64,000 nt of DNA from Tractidigestivibacter scatoligenes. Its GTDB lineage: Bacteria; Actinomycetota; Coriobacteriia; Coriobacteriales; Atopobiaceae. This document shows, piece by piece, positions 7,063 through 15,872 of this stretch. Each line of letters starts with the position of its first letter. The first letter of the stretch is position 1. The position numbers and the translations under genes are program-made. The stretch lies in assembly GCF_001494635.1 (NCBI RefSeq), contig NZ_LOJF01000011.1, positions 1 through 64,000 on the forward strand, read 5' to 3'. Under the pieces are notes generated by a model, which made no database searches, was not told where the DNA came from, and saw only the letters and a list, made by a program, of their open reading frames with translations.

Positions 7063-7599
7063 CTACCAGTCCTCGGCATCTGGAAAGGTAAGGGGACGCC
7101 AGAACACGGCACCGCAGCGAACCCAGAAGCATCCCAGGCAGCTTCGCTCGTCGTCCATCTCCTTGTCGGTGAGTCCCGAGTCATCCGCAAAGATCCAGAC
7201 CCCTTGGATTGATTTCCTGAGCGTTGCCTCGTATATCGGGTCGGGGTCTCTGTTGGAGGAGAAGGAGAGCTGGTACACCTCCTGGAACATCATCTCGAAC
7301 TCTGGGTACACCCCGTCGCGCGATTCCGAATCGTACCTGAAGCCGACTACGAGCGAGTCCGTCTCGGTCTTGAAGCGGCCTAGACTCAAATCCGTACCGC
7401 CAGCCCTGCCCAACGGGTCGTATGAAAACCCCGAGACGTACCAGTCGTGCATTCCGTCGAGACGCTCCATCATGGCGTCTGCGGCCATCTGAGAATCGAT
7501 TCCTATCCACTCCATGAGACGCTCCCAGTAATCGAGCACTCGGAACCCTTGGGCGAGGTCCGCGGCGCGTATATAAAGCGGCGGTTCCGGTAGCGCCAA
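7063..7599 (-). CDS. Hypothetical cargo protein, 178 aa
   Basis: An acidic, aromatic-rich soluble protein with no membrane segment (for example GIDSQMAADAMMERLDGMHD, MMFQEVYQLSFSSNRDPDPI, CLGCFWVRCG). I recognise no domain. The CxxC...C near the C terminus could bind metal. It reads opposite to the flanking transfer genes, and its 5' end lies 51 bp from the interspersed repeat at 7651-7713, which suggests insertion of a cargo block. The interval 6785-7062 between it and the DUF4236 gene shows no supportable gene. Confidence 0.55.
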   Translation of the reverse strand: MALPEPPLYIRAADLAQGFRVLDYWERLMEWIGIDSQMAADAMMERLDGMHDWYVSGFSYDPLGRAGGTDLSLGRFKTETDSLVVGFRYDSESRDGVYPEFEMMFQEVYQLSFSSNRDPDPIYEATLRKSIQGVWIFADDSGLTDKEMDDERSCLGCFWVRCGAVFWRPLTFPDAEDW

Positions 7600-7650
7600 A
7601 CCTGCCTGCCATAAGATGCTAGCAATTCAGAGGCCCGGCAGCAGGTACTT

Positions 7651-7713
7651 AGCCGGCCACCGCGGACAACGCGGCCCATACGGACAGCCGCCTCGCATTG
7701 AATCGTAGGCGGC
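7651..7713 (-). repeat. Interspersed 63-bp repeat (copy B, inside the ICE)
   Basis: The reverse complement matches 1878-1940 at 55 of 63 positions; a shorter relative is at 441-466. It lies between the minus-strand cargo pair and the start of the transfer operon. It is too short to be an insertion sequence. Confidence 0.6.
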
Positions 7714-7798
7714 GGGCCGCAACCGGCACCCAGCATACGACGAGAGAGACAGGCCGCGCGAGCCGGCCCGTCCACGAGCCGCCCGCCATGGAGGGGAC

Positions 7799-8413
7799 AT
7801 GGCAGACGACTTCGGCGACGACGCCGGCCGGCAGATATTCGACTGGGCGCTCCGACTCGGCATGGAGGGGTACCGCCGCGGCGGCGGGGCTGCGGGGCAG
7901 CGCGCCGTCGAGGACGCGATAGGGCGCCTCGAGGCCGCTCTGGAGAACGCCAGGGACGCCATAGGCGCGAAGCCCGGGCCATCGGGCGGAGCCCCGCAGG
8001 CGGCACGGACCGACGCGAGGTTCGCCCGTCTCGACATGTCCGAGTTCGCCGCGCTCGAGGACGGCCAGAGGATAGTCTCGGCGGTGGACGCCAAGCTCGC
8101 CGCCAACGACATATGGCACGGGATGACGGAGGACGGCGGCACGCCCTGGCTCGTCTTCAAGACGGCGGACGCCCCGGCGGTGGCGTCCGCCTTCGACCAG
8201 CTCGTCTCCGACACAAAGGAAGCGGCGAGCAGGGCGGCGGAGCGGATGCGCCAGGAGCAGGTGCGGGACGACAGGTCCCGCGCCGCGGACCGCGACAGGG
8301 AGCCCCTCAAGGACAGGGCGGAGCGCGCGAGAAGGGCATCCGATGTCCAGTCGCACGACGCGGAGCGCGGCCGCGCGCCGGAGCAGAACCGCGCTGAGAC
8401 GAGGTCGAAGTGA
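7799..8413 (+). CDS. PcfB-like (DUF3801) conjugation protein
   Basis: 204 residues from ATG 7799 behind GGAGGGG. The N-terminal half is helical. The central part (DMSEFAALEDGQRIVSAVDA, DIWHGMTEDGGTPWLVFKTA) fits the DUF3801/PcfB family, whose members sit directly before the type IV coupling protein in Gram-positive conjugation systems. The C-terminal 60 residues are highly charged Arg/Asp/Glu repeats, probably coiled coil. It overlaps the VirD4 gene by 4 nt (GTGA), so both are translated together. PcfB of pCF10 is a relaxosome accessory factor; the same role is inferred here. Confidence 0.65.
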   Translation: MADDFGDDAGRQIFDWALRLGMEGYRRGGGAAGQRAVEDAIGRLEAALENARDAIGAKPGPSGGAPQAARTDARFARLDMSEFAALEDGQRIVSAVDAKLAANDIWHGMTEDGGTPWLVFKTADAPAVASAFDQLVSDTKEAASRAAERMRQEQVRDDRSRAADRDREPLKDRAERARRASDVQSHDAERGRAPEQNRAETRSK

Positions 8414-10176
8414 GGGCGCGCGGCGCTGGCGCCGTGGTTGCGGCAGGGCTCTCGGCGGCCGCGTTCGCGATCGGCGACGTCGCCACGGCGGCAGCCCCCG
8501 CGGGCGCGCCCACCGACCCAGGGCTGGCGGCGCGGGAGGCGCTTGCGAGCGTGCTCGCCGGGAACGCGGCGCCGAGCGCGGAGCCGCTGCCGCTCGCCGT
8601 AGGGCTCGCCTGCGCCGCGGGCGTGTGGCTCTGCTGGGCGAGGAGGCTCTCGCTCGCTGGGGAGCACAGGAGCGGCGAGGAGCATGGCAGCGCGAGGTGG
8701 GCGAGCCCCAGGGAGGCAAGGGCCTTCGCGGACCGCAGGGACCCCGCGAACAACATCATCCTGACGCGTCGCGTGTCCCTCGCAATGTCGAGGGCAGACC
8801 ACGACCCCAGGTTCGAGCGCAACCGGAACGTCCTGGTGATCGGCGGGTCCGGGTCCGGCAAGACCCGCTCCTACGTGATCCCCAACGTCCTCCAGATGAA
8901 CGCGAGCCTCCTGGTGACGGACCCCAAGGGGACGCTCGAGGCAGAGCTGGGCCCGGCGCTGCGCGCCGCCGGCTACGAGGTCGCGAGGATCGACACCGTG
9001 GACTTCGGCCGCTCCGCCCGCTACAACCCGCTCGCCTACGTGCGGACGCAGCAGGACGTGCTCGAGGTCGTCGACTGCATCATCGCAAACACCACGAGGG
9101 AGGGCGCGTCCTCGGCGGACCCGTTCTGGGAGAACGCCGAGAGGCTCCTGTACAGCGCTCTCGTCGCCTACCTCGTATGGCACTGCCCGGAGGCGGACAG
9201 GAACCTTCCGGGGCTCATGACGCTCCTCTCGCTTGCGTCGGCGAGCGAGGGGGACGAGGGCTACAAGAGCCCGCTCGACGTGCTCTTCGACGAGCTCGAG
9301 ACCGGAAAGCGGTGCGTCGCCGGGGAGGAGGGTCCCCGCCAGGAGGGCGCGCGCTCGTTTACGGGCGGCACCCGCGTGGCGTGGGTCAGGGTCGCGGAAC
9401 CGCTCGCGCCGGAGGACGACTTCGCGCTCGGCCGCTACCGGGCCTTCAGGGTCGCCGCCGGCAGGACGCTCAAGTCGATAATCATCAGCTGCAACGCGCG
9501 CCTCGCCCCGCTCGGCGGCGAGGAGATCCGGCGCGTCCTCTCGGGCGACGACCTCGGGATCGACCTCATGGGCGAGCCTGGCCGCAGGGTCGCCATCTTC
9601 GCCACGACGTCGGACACGAACGGGACGTTCTCGTTCCTCCTGGCGCTCCTCGTCTGGCAGGCGACGAACCTGCTCTGCGAGCGGGCGCTCAGGGTGCACG
9701 GCGGGTCGCTCCCGACCCCGGTCCACCTCGTGCTCGACGAGTTCGCGAACATCGGGAGGCTCCCGGACTTCGAGCGCACCATCGCCGTCGTCCGCTCTAG
9801 GAACATCGGCGTCTCGGTCATCCTCCAGTCGCTCTCGCAGCTGAAGGCCCGCTACGGGGAGTCTGCGCAGACGATCGTGGACTGCTGCGACACGACCCTC
9901 TTCCTGGGCGGCAACTCCAACGAGACGAACAGGGGGATCTCCGAGAAGGTCGGCAAGCAGACCGTCTCGGTCATCGGCGCGAGCGAGAGCAGGGGCTCCT
10001 CGAGCAGCTCCACGCAGAGCAGGCAGGCCGCGGAGCGAGACCTCATACAGCCCTCCGAGCTCGCGCGGCTCGACAGGCGCAAGGCCATCGTGCTCATCGC
10101 CGGCGCGGACCCGGTGATGGACAGGAAGTACGACCCCAGGAGGCACCCTGCGTGGCGCGGGGGGTGGTCGCGATGA
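8410..10176 (+). CDS. VirD4-type type IV coupling protein
   Basis: 588 residues from GTG 8410 in a 4-nt overlap with the gene before. Two hydrophobic N-terminal segments (about 8-28 and 61-76) anchor it in the membrane. The ATPase has Walker A GGSGSGKT at 145-152 and Walker B LVLDEFANIG near 440-449, followed by the conserved RSRNIGVSVILQSLSQLKA block. It recruits the relaxase-DNA complex and drives DNA through the secretion channel. It is intact, in keeping with a functional element. Confidence 0.92.
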   Translation: MRARGAGAVVAAGLSAAAFAIGDVATAAAPAGAPTDPGLAAREALASVLAGNAAPSAEPLPLAVGLACAAGVWLCWARRLSLAGEHRSGEEHGSARWASPREARAFADRRDPANNIILTRRVSLAMSRADHDPRFERNRNVLVIGGSGSGKTRSYVIPNVLQMNASLLVTDPKGTLEAELGPALRAAGYEVARIDTVDFGRSARYNPLAYVRTQQDVLEVVDCIIANTTREGASSADPFWENAERLLYSALVAYLVWHCPEADRNLPGLMTLLSLASASEGDEGYKSPLDVLFDELETGKRCVAGEEGPRQEGARSFTGGTRVAWVRVAEPLAPEDDFALGRYRAFRVAAGRTLKSIIISCNARLAPLGGEEIRRVLSGDDLGIDLMGEPGRRVAIFATTSDTNGTFSFLLALLVWQATNLLCERALRVHGGSLPTPVHLVLDEFANIGRLPDFERTIAVVRSRNIGVSVILQSLSQLKARYGESAQTIVDCCDTTLFLGGNSNETNRGISEKVGKQTVSVIGASESRGSSSSSTQSRQAAERDLIQPSELARLDRRKAIVLIAGADPVMDRKYDPRRHPAWRGGWSR

Positions 10177-10177
10177 A

Positions 10178-10477
10178 ATGACCGGGCGGCCCGGCGAGTC
10201 GGCGGCGGCGCCGGGCCGAGACAACGCCGCCACCATGGACCCCTACGCTTCGGAGGGCAAGTTGCTCAACCAAATCATCAAGCTCGTCTCGGGCTGCGTC
10301 TCGTTCCTCGGCGGGTTCCTCGTCGTGTGGGGCGCCGTGAGCCTGGGCCTCGCGATACGCGAGCAGCAGGGCGGCGCGCAGATCGCGAGCGCCATATCGA
10401 CCATCGCGGGCGGGGCGATCATCATCGCCGCCTCGGTCTACTTCGGGATGCTCGACACGTCCTGGCTCCCGGCCTAG
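10178..10477 (+). CDS. Small two-helix membrane protein of the T4SS (Maff2/VirB2-like)
   Basis: 99 residues from ATG 10178 (a shorter start at 10235 is possible). Two transmembrane helices occupy about 31-58 (IIKLVSGCVSFLGGFLVVWG) and 68-93. Small proteins of this form, often annotated Maff2, lie between VirD4 and PrgI genes in many Gram-positive ICEs and resemble VirB2/TrbC pilin-like subunits in topology. The role in the channel is inferred from position. Confidence 0.65.
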   Translation: MTGRPGESAAAPGRDNAATMDPYASEGKLLNQIIKLVSGCVSFLGGFLVVWGAVSLGLAIREQQGGAQIASAISTIAGGAIIIAASVYFGMLDTSWLPA

Positions 10478-10486
10478 GGGGCTGCC

Positions 10487-10909
10487 ATGGCGTCGCTCTC
10501 GGTCGCGGTCCACAAGGACATAGGCGAGTACCAGGAGAAGGTCGTAGGCAAGCTCAGCCTGAGGACGCTGCTGTGCGTCGCGGGCGGCCTCGCCGCCTCG
10601 GTGGCGACGGCCTCCGCGCTCTATGCGGCGCTCGGCGTGGAGCCCGCCGACGCGAGCCTGCCGGTCATGTGCGCGTCCCTGCCGTTCTGGCTGCTGGGCT
10701 TCTGGCGGCCGCACGGGATGAGGGCGGAGGAGTTTGCCCCCATGCTCTGGGAGCACGCAACCTGGGACGGGGTGCTCGCGTACGGGACGTCGTGCCTGCT
10801 CGCGGCGCCGCCGGAGCCGATGGCGCAGAGGACGACCAGGAGGCACAGGAGGAACTCTAGGAGGAAGGGGGCGGAGCTCCGTGAGCCGAGCAGGGAAGCA
10901 GGGCGGTAG
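10487..10909 (+). CDS. PrgI-family (VirB3-like) conjugation protein
   Basis: 140 residues from ATG 10487, 9 nt after the previous stop. It opens with the PrgI signature SVAVHKDIGEYQEKVVGKLS followed by LRTLLC. Two transmembrane segments follow (about 26-50 and 55-72), then a basic C-terminal tail rich in Arg. PrgI proteins are the VirB3 counterpart and partner the VirB4 ATPase, whose gene starts within the end of this one (10881). It is an inner-channel component of the type IV secretion system. Confidence 0.85.
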   Translation: MASLSVAVHKDIGEYQEKVVGKLSLRTLLCVAGGLAASVATASALYAALGVEPADASLPVMCASLPFWLLGFWRPHGMRAEEFAPMLWEHATWDGVLAYGTSCLLAAPPEPMAQRTTRRHRRNSRRKGAELREPSREAGR

Positions 10910-13379
10910 CGGCCCCAAGGCGGGCCCCTGGGAGAGGCTCTCACTGATGATATCCGGCGGGGGCTCAGCCGAGCGCGACCTCAGGGAGCACGACCGCGAG
11001 GCGAGCGAGAGGGCAGCCGCTCGCAGGAGGTCGCTGCGCGCGGCGCGTGACGTGTACGGCGCGGTCGGCTTCGACTCGCTGTGGGCGGACGGCATCTGCG
11101 AGGTGGACCCCGGCCTCTTCTCGCAGACCCTCGAGTTCTCCGACATCAGCTACCAGAGCGCCCGCAGGGAGGCGAAGGAGTCCGTCTTCTCGGCGTGGTG
11201 CCAGCTCTTCGACTCCATCGGCGAGGACGTGGCGCTCCAGCTCTCGGTCGTGAACACGCCCATCCCCGCCGAGGAGATTGGGCACCGCTCGTTCTTCGCG
11301 GAGAGCGGCAGGACCGCCGCGCTCGCCGAGGAGTACAACCGCATCCTCAACGACAAGATGCGCGAGGGGGTCTCCAACCTCGTGCGCTCCCGCTACATCA
11401 CGTTCTCCGTGGGGGCGAGGGACGTGGAGTCGGCCGTGCCCAGGCTCGCGCGCATCCGCGGTGATGTGACGCAGTCGCTCCAGAGGATACGCTGCGACGC
11501 CATGCCGCTCGACGGCCCGGCTCGCCTGCGCGCGATAGCGGAGCTGCTGCGCCCTGGCAACCCTCCCGCCGCTGGGTGGGAGGCCCTCGGGGCGACCTCA
11601 GGGCTGCGCGCGAAGGACCTCGCGTGCCCCAACTGCATCGAGGCGAAGCCCGAGGGCTCCGCGACGTGCCTCAGGATCGACGGCAAGTGGTGCCAGACGC
11701 TCGCGTTCCGCTCGTTCGGCTCTGAGCTCTCGGACCGGTGCGTGGCCGAGATCGTGGACCTGCCCATCCCGCTCGCGGTGAGCCTGCACGTGAGGGGCAT
11801 GGACAAGTCGCGCGCGATTGCCTTCGTGAAGAAGCGGCTGGCGTGGATGGACAAGGAGATCATCGACGAGCAGATGACCGCCGTGAAGCGCGGCTACGAC
11901 TTCGACATCCTGCCCTCGGAGCTCAAGTACTCGAAGGCCGAGGCAGAGGACCTCCTCGACCACCTCCAGAATAAGAACCAGCGGCTCTTCCGATACACGG
12001 GGCTCGTGTACACCTACGCGGACACCCGCGACGCGCTGCGCAACCAGGTCGAGCAGATAATGCGCACGGCGCGGTCGAACTCGATCGACGTCGGGACGCT
12101 CGACTACCGGCAGAGGGAGGGGCTCAACTCGGTGCTCCCTCTCGGCGCCAACCGCGTGGAGGTCGGCAGGATGATGACCACCGCGGAGGTGGCGATCCAG
12201 ATGCCCTTCGCCACGCAGGAGCTCAACCAGGAGGGCGGCGGCTACTACGGACAGAACAAGGAGAGCTCGAACCTGGTGATCTGCAACAGGCGCAGCCTCG
12301 CGAGCCCCATGGGGTTCGTCGCCGGCAAGCCCGGCAGCGGCAAGTCCTTCTCGACGAAGCGCGAGATCCTCAACACGATCCTCGCGTATCCCACCGACCA
12401 GGTGATCATCTTCGACCCCGCCGGGGAGTACTCCGCTGTGACGGAGCCGTGCGGCGGGACCACCATAAGGCTCGGGCCGGACTCCGACTCGCACCTCAAC
12501 CCCTTCGACCTCACCGACGTGGCGGACCTCAGCCCGAGCGCCCAGCGGGCGTTCAAGATCGACGCCTTCCTCGCGCTCTCGGCCGCGACCATGTCCGAGG
12601 GGAGCCAGGGGCTCCCCGAGGCGGACAAGTCCATCATCGCTCGCTGCGTCGAGGCGTGCTACGAGGGCCGCTCCGGGGACGGCGGGACCCCCACGCTCGG
12701 AGACCTCTACGAGAAGCTGCTCGCGCAGGAGGAGCGCGAGGCGCGGGACATCGCTCTTCGCTACGAGCGCTACGCCGTGGGAGCGCAGTCGTTCTTCAGC
12801 CACGAGTCTGACGTCGACCTCTCGAACCGGATCGTCGACATCGACCTCAGGGACCTCACCTCTAACCTCAGGACCTTCGGCATGCTCACGGCGCTCGAGT
12901 CCGTGCGGAACCGCATGTACTCGAACTACGAGCGGGGCGTCACCACGTGGCTCTACATCGACGAGGTCCAGTCGCTCTTCGAGCACCCTGCCATCGTCTC
13001 GTACTTCTCGCGGTTCTGGGCCGAGGGGCGCAAGTTCGGCCTCGTCGCCACGGGCATCACGCAGAACTCGGTCTACATGCTGGAGCACGAGGAGGCCAGG
13101 AACATGGTCCTCAACTCGGACTTCATCCTCCTCCACAAGCAGTCGCCTGTGGACCGCAGGGCGTGGGTCGACCTCCTTGGGCTCTCCGAGCAGGAGTCGC
13201 GCTACATCGACGAGTCGATCAAGCCGGGCGAGGGGCTCCTCGTCGCCGGCGGCGCGCGCGTCCCCATCAAGGACGACTTCCCCAGGGGCGCGCTCTACGA
13301 CCTCTTCAACACGAAGCCGAGCGAGCAGGCGCCGAAGCGGCGCCGCAGGAAGGCGACGACTCGGAAGGCGGAGAGGTGA
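10881..13379 (+). CDS. VirB4-type T4SS ATPase
   Basis: About 832 residues. GTG 10881 is preferred (GGAG 5 nt upstream); the open frame before it overlaps prgI. The N-terminal half matches the CagE/TrbE/VirB4 domain. Walker A is GKPGSGKSF near residue 481 and Walker B TTWLYIDEVQSLFEH near 690, followed by the FSRFWAEGRKFGLVATGITQ region. It powers assembly and transport of the conjugation channel at the membrane. It overlaps the next gene by 4 nt (GTGA at 13376). Confidence 0.92.
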   Translation: MSRAGKQGGSGPKAGPWERLSLMISGGGSAERDLREHDREASERAAARRRSLRAARDVYGAVGFDSLWADGICEVDPGLFSQTLEFSDISYQSARREAKESVFSAWCQLFDSIGEDVALQLSVVNTPIPAEEIGHRSFFAESGRTAALAEEYNRILNDKMREGVSNLVRSRYITFSVGARDVESAVPRLARIRGDVTQSLQRIRCDAMPLDGPARLRAIAELLRPGNPPAAGWEALGATSGLRAKDLACPNCIEAKPEGSATCLRIDGKWCQTLAFRSFGSELSDRCVAEIVDLPIPLAVSLHVRGMDKSRAIAFVKKRLAWMDKEIIDEQMTAVKRGYDFDILPSELKYSKAEAEDLLDHLQNKNQRLFRYTGLVYTYADTRDALRNQVEQIMRTARSNSIDVGTLDYRQREGLNSVLPLGANRVEVGRMMTTAEVAIQMPFATQELNQEGGGYYGQNKESSNLVICNRRSLASPMGFVAGKPGSGKSFSTKREILNTILAYPTDQVIIFDPAGEYSAVTEPCGGTTIRLGPDSDSHLNPFDLTDVADLSPSAQRAFKIDAFLALSAATMSEGSQGLPEADKSIIARCVEACYEGRSGDGGTPTLGDLYEKLLAQEEREARDIALRYERYAVGAQSFFSHESDVDLSNRIVDIDLRDLTSNLRTFGMLTALESVRNRMYSNYERGVTTWLYIDEVQSLFEHPAIVSYFSRFWAEGRKFGLVATGITQNSVYMLEHEEARNMVLNSDFILLHKQSPVDRRAWVDLLGLSEQESRYIDESIKPGEGLLVAGGARVPIKDDFPRGALYDLFNTKPSEQAPKRRRRKATTRKAER

Positions 13380-15091
13380 GCGCCCGACAGGGAAAGGCGG
13401 GCGGCGGCGCCGTAGCGCGCGAGGTGGCGGACGCCTCCTCGGTCGCGTTCGAGGGGCGCACGGACGCCGTGAGCGCCGGCATCGCGCACGACGAGGGCGA
13501 CGCCGCCCTGTCGGAGCTCAAGGGCCGCCGGGCGGCAGCGATGGGACGGGCAGCCAGGCTGCGCCGCGCGTCCGGCACGGCGTCGCGCGACGCGTTCGGC
13601 GAGTCCGACGAGGAGCTTGGGACGGACGCGCTCTCGCGTCCTGCCTCCATGGCATCACGACCGATGCTCGCGAGGGCCCGGCGCACGTCGCTCGCGACGG
13701 GCAGGTGGGGCGTTCGGGCAGCCGAGGGCGGCGAGGGGTGCCAGGGACGGCCTCCGGCGCCCTCGGGCCCGGTGGAGGGTGCCGACCCGCAGATGGCAGC
13801 GACGACGGTGCAGTGCGCCCGCGAAACCAAAGAGGGCGAGGCAGCGCCTCGGACGGTCGCCTCGGCGTCAGAGGCACCCCGACGCCACGGCGCGCGGTCC
13901 AGGCTCTCCGCGCTCGACGGGAGGGCCGCGTCCCGACCCGGATCTCCAAGGGCGCGCCGTGCGGCGCGACGCGGAGGACGTGCGAGAGGCGATGCGCCCA
14001 CGCGCATGGCCGCACAGGGCACGGCAGCAGGCACGACACCGGCCCCCGCCGACAGGGCGGCTGCGTACGCGGCGGGCGCGCCCGCCGCCGTCCCCGTAGC
14101 CGGCATCCTCGCCGGAGCGGTCGTCGCGGTGCTTGTGGCGGCGACGCTCTCGCAGGCGATAGGTTCGCTCTTCGGGTTCTGGGACAACGAGGCCTCGAGG
14201 CGGGCCTCGGTGGAAGGGCTCCCTCCCTACGTCACCTACTCGATGGTCCTCACGGCCCTCGAGTGTCAGGAGGAGTACGGGCACCCGGCGGGCTGCACGC
14301 TCGCCCAGATCATCGTCGAGTCGGGCGCAGGCGACCACCTCTCGGGGCTCGCGACGAGGGACAACAACCTATTCGGCATCAAGTGGGCTTCGAGCTTCGC
14401 CTCCTGCCCCGAGGTCGCGGGCAAGGAGTCATGGCAGACGCGGGAGGAGTACGGCGGTACCCCGGTAACCGTCGTGGACGCCTTCACGAGGTTCAGGTCC
14501 TGCGAGGACTGCATACGCTTCCGCTCTCGCGTGCTGCTGCAGTCGGAGAGGTACGCGGGCAACGAGAAGATCCGCCGGGCGATCGAGGGACGCGACTCGG
14601 ACCTCATGGCGGAGGGCCTCAAGGACGCCGGCTACGCGACGTCCTCCTCCTACGTGGACTCGCTCAAGGCGGCCATGGACGCCTACGGCCTCCGGCGGTT
14701 CGACTCGATGAGCGCCGACGAGCTCAGGGAGGCCGGGCCCGCGGGCGCGGCCTCGGGCAAGGGGGCGACCATCGTCGCCGCGGCGCAGTCGCAGCTCGGC
14801 ACGCCCTACGTCTGGGGAGGGTCGACGCCCTACAAGGCGCTCGACTGCTCCGGGCTCACGCAGTGGTGCTACGCGCAGGCGGGGATCCGGATACCACACC
14901 AGAGCGAGGCGCAGATGAGGGCGGGGACGAGGGTCCCGCTCTCGCAGGCGGAGCCGGGCGACATCCTCTGGAAGCCGGGCCACGTCGCCATCTACGTCGG
15001 GGGCGACTCCTACATACACGCGCCGCAGCCTGGGGACCACGTGCGCGTGGGAACCGGCATCGGACGCTTCACGTGCGCGGTCAGGTTCTAG
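13376..15091 (+). CDS. Membrane-anchored GH73 - NlpC/P60 peptidoglycan hydrolase (VirB1/CwlT-like)
   Basis: 571 residues from GTG 13376. It has a long charged cytoplasmic region (1-230), a transmembrane helix (about 240-265, AGILAGAVVAVLVAATLSQA), then a FlgJ-type glucosaminidase/GH73 domain (about 285-430, probable catalytic Glu315 in QIIVESGAGD). The C-terminal NlpC/P60 peptidase domain has Cys491 (LDCSGLTQW) and His536 (PGHVAIYVG). Such two-domain enzymes, like CwlT of ICEBs1, open the cell wall for the conjugation channel. The basic, low-complexity N-terminal half is longer than in CwlT. Confidence 0.85.
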   Translation: MSARQGKAGGGAVAREVADASSVAFEGRTDAVSAGIAHDEGDAALSELKGRRAAAMGRAARLRRASGTASRDAFGESDEELGTDALSRPASMASRPMLARARRTSLATGRWGVRAAEGGEGCQGRPPAPSGPVEGADPQMAATTVQCARETKEGEAAPRTVASASEAPRRHGARSRLSALDGRAASRPGSPRARRAARRGGRARGDAPTRMAAQGTAAGTTPAPADRAAAYAAGAPAAVPVAGILAGAVVAVLVAATLSQAIGSLFGFWDNEASRRASVEGLPPYVTYSMVLTALECQEEYGHPAGCTLAQIIVESGAGDHLSGLATRDNNLFGIKWASSFASCPEVAGKESWQTREEYGGTPVTVVDAFTRFRSCEDCIRFRSRVLLQSERYAGNEKIRRAIEGRDSDLMAEGLKDAGYATSSSYVDSLKAAMDAYGLRRFDSMSADELREAGPAGAASGKGATIVAAAQSQLGTPYVWGGSTPYKALDCSGLTQWCYAQAGIRIPHQSEAQMRAGTRVPLSQAEPGDILWKPGHVAIYVGGDSYIHAPQPGDHVRVGTGIGRFTCAVRF

Positions 15092-15108
15092 CAGAGAGGG
15101 AAAGAAGG

Positions 15109-15870
15109 ATGGAGAAGAGGCACAGGGCAGTAGCAGCGGTGGCGGCGGGCGCCGTCGCGGTCGCGCTGGGGGCCGGGGCCGCGCGGTCCTGCGCGGGAAC
15201 CAGCGAGCCGACGGCCGGCTCGGACCCGCGGGATGCCGGGGGGTCCACGGCATGGGTCGAGGTGGTCCCCGGGACGGGATCCTCCGGGGACGCCGAGGAG
15301 GGAGGAGCGGGCGCTGCCGCCGAGGAGGCGACGTCCTGCGCCGCCGAGCTCGAGTCGCGCGAGTGGATGGGCGCCGAGGACGCGTCGCTCAGGATGACCG
15401 CGTCGGGCGGCAGGCTCGTCGAGACGGACGGCACCGACACGTACACGTCCTCCTACGTTGTCACATCCGACGGCGATGGCAGCTGCGGGCTCGCGGTCAC
15501 CCGCGCCGACGGGACCGTTGTGCAGGCCACCGTCACCATCGAGGGCGAGGGGGACGACGAGAGGCTCACCTGCGAGCAGCTCCAGACCGCCTTCGACTGG
15601 GTGCCTGCCCCCAGGGACGGCGAGGTGAGGGTGACGGACGTGGACGACGCCTACCTCTCGCTCGTGGGCGGCAGCGAGGACGCGCTCGACCTCGCCGTCT
15701 CCCTCTGGGCGTCCGAGCACGTCCCCGGCGCCTCGGAGGCCGCGTTCGACGGAGAGGTGTACCTCGACACGAGGACGGGCTCGGTCACGGCCACCTTCAC
15801 CTGCGACGACCCGGGGAGGACGATCCTCTCGGTCACGTGGGCCGACGGCGCCTTCTCGGTGACGGGCTAG
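15109..15870 (+). CDS. Exported hypothetical protein of the conjugation operon
   Basis: 253 residues from ATG 15109, GGAAAGAAGG upstream. A signal peptide or anchor (residues about 7-26, AVAAVAAGAVAVALGAGAA) precedes an acidic, Ala/Gly/Glu-rich linker. A beta-rich domain with several Cys residues follows (for example CGLAVTRADGTVVQATVTI, LDLAVSLWASEHVP). I recognise no family. Its place between the wall hydrolase and the VirB6-like gene and its topology would suit a VirB8-like or outer channel protein, but that is speculation. Confidence 0.6.
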   Translation: MEKRHRAVAAVAAGAVAVALGAGAARSCAGTSEPTAGSDPRDAGGSTAWVEVVPGTGSSGDAEEGGAGAAAEEATSCAAELESREWMGAEDASLRMTASGGRLVETDGTDTYTSSYVVTSDGDGSCGLAVTRADGTVVQATVTIEGEGDDERLTCEQLQTAFDWVPAPRDGEVRVTDVDDAYLSLVGGSEDALDLAVSLWASEHVPGASEAAFDGEVYLDTRTGSVTATFTCDDPGRTILSVTWADGAFSVTG

Positions 15871-15872
15871 CC

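Noticed and set aside
7627-10236. Long minus-strand open frame (869 codons) opposite the pcfB/virD4 genes
   Set aside because: Arg/Pro/Gly-rich composition with no domain. It mirrors the GC-rich codons of virD4, which has clear Walker motifs.
11598-13136. Minus-strand open frame of 512 codons opposite virB4
   Set aside because: Composition artefact; the VirB4 ATPase on the plus strand is complete.
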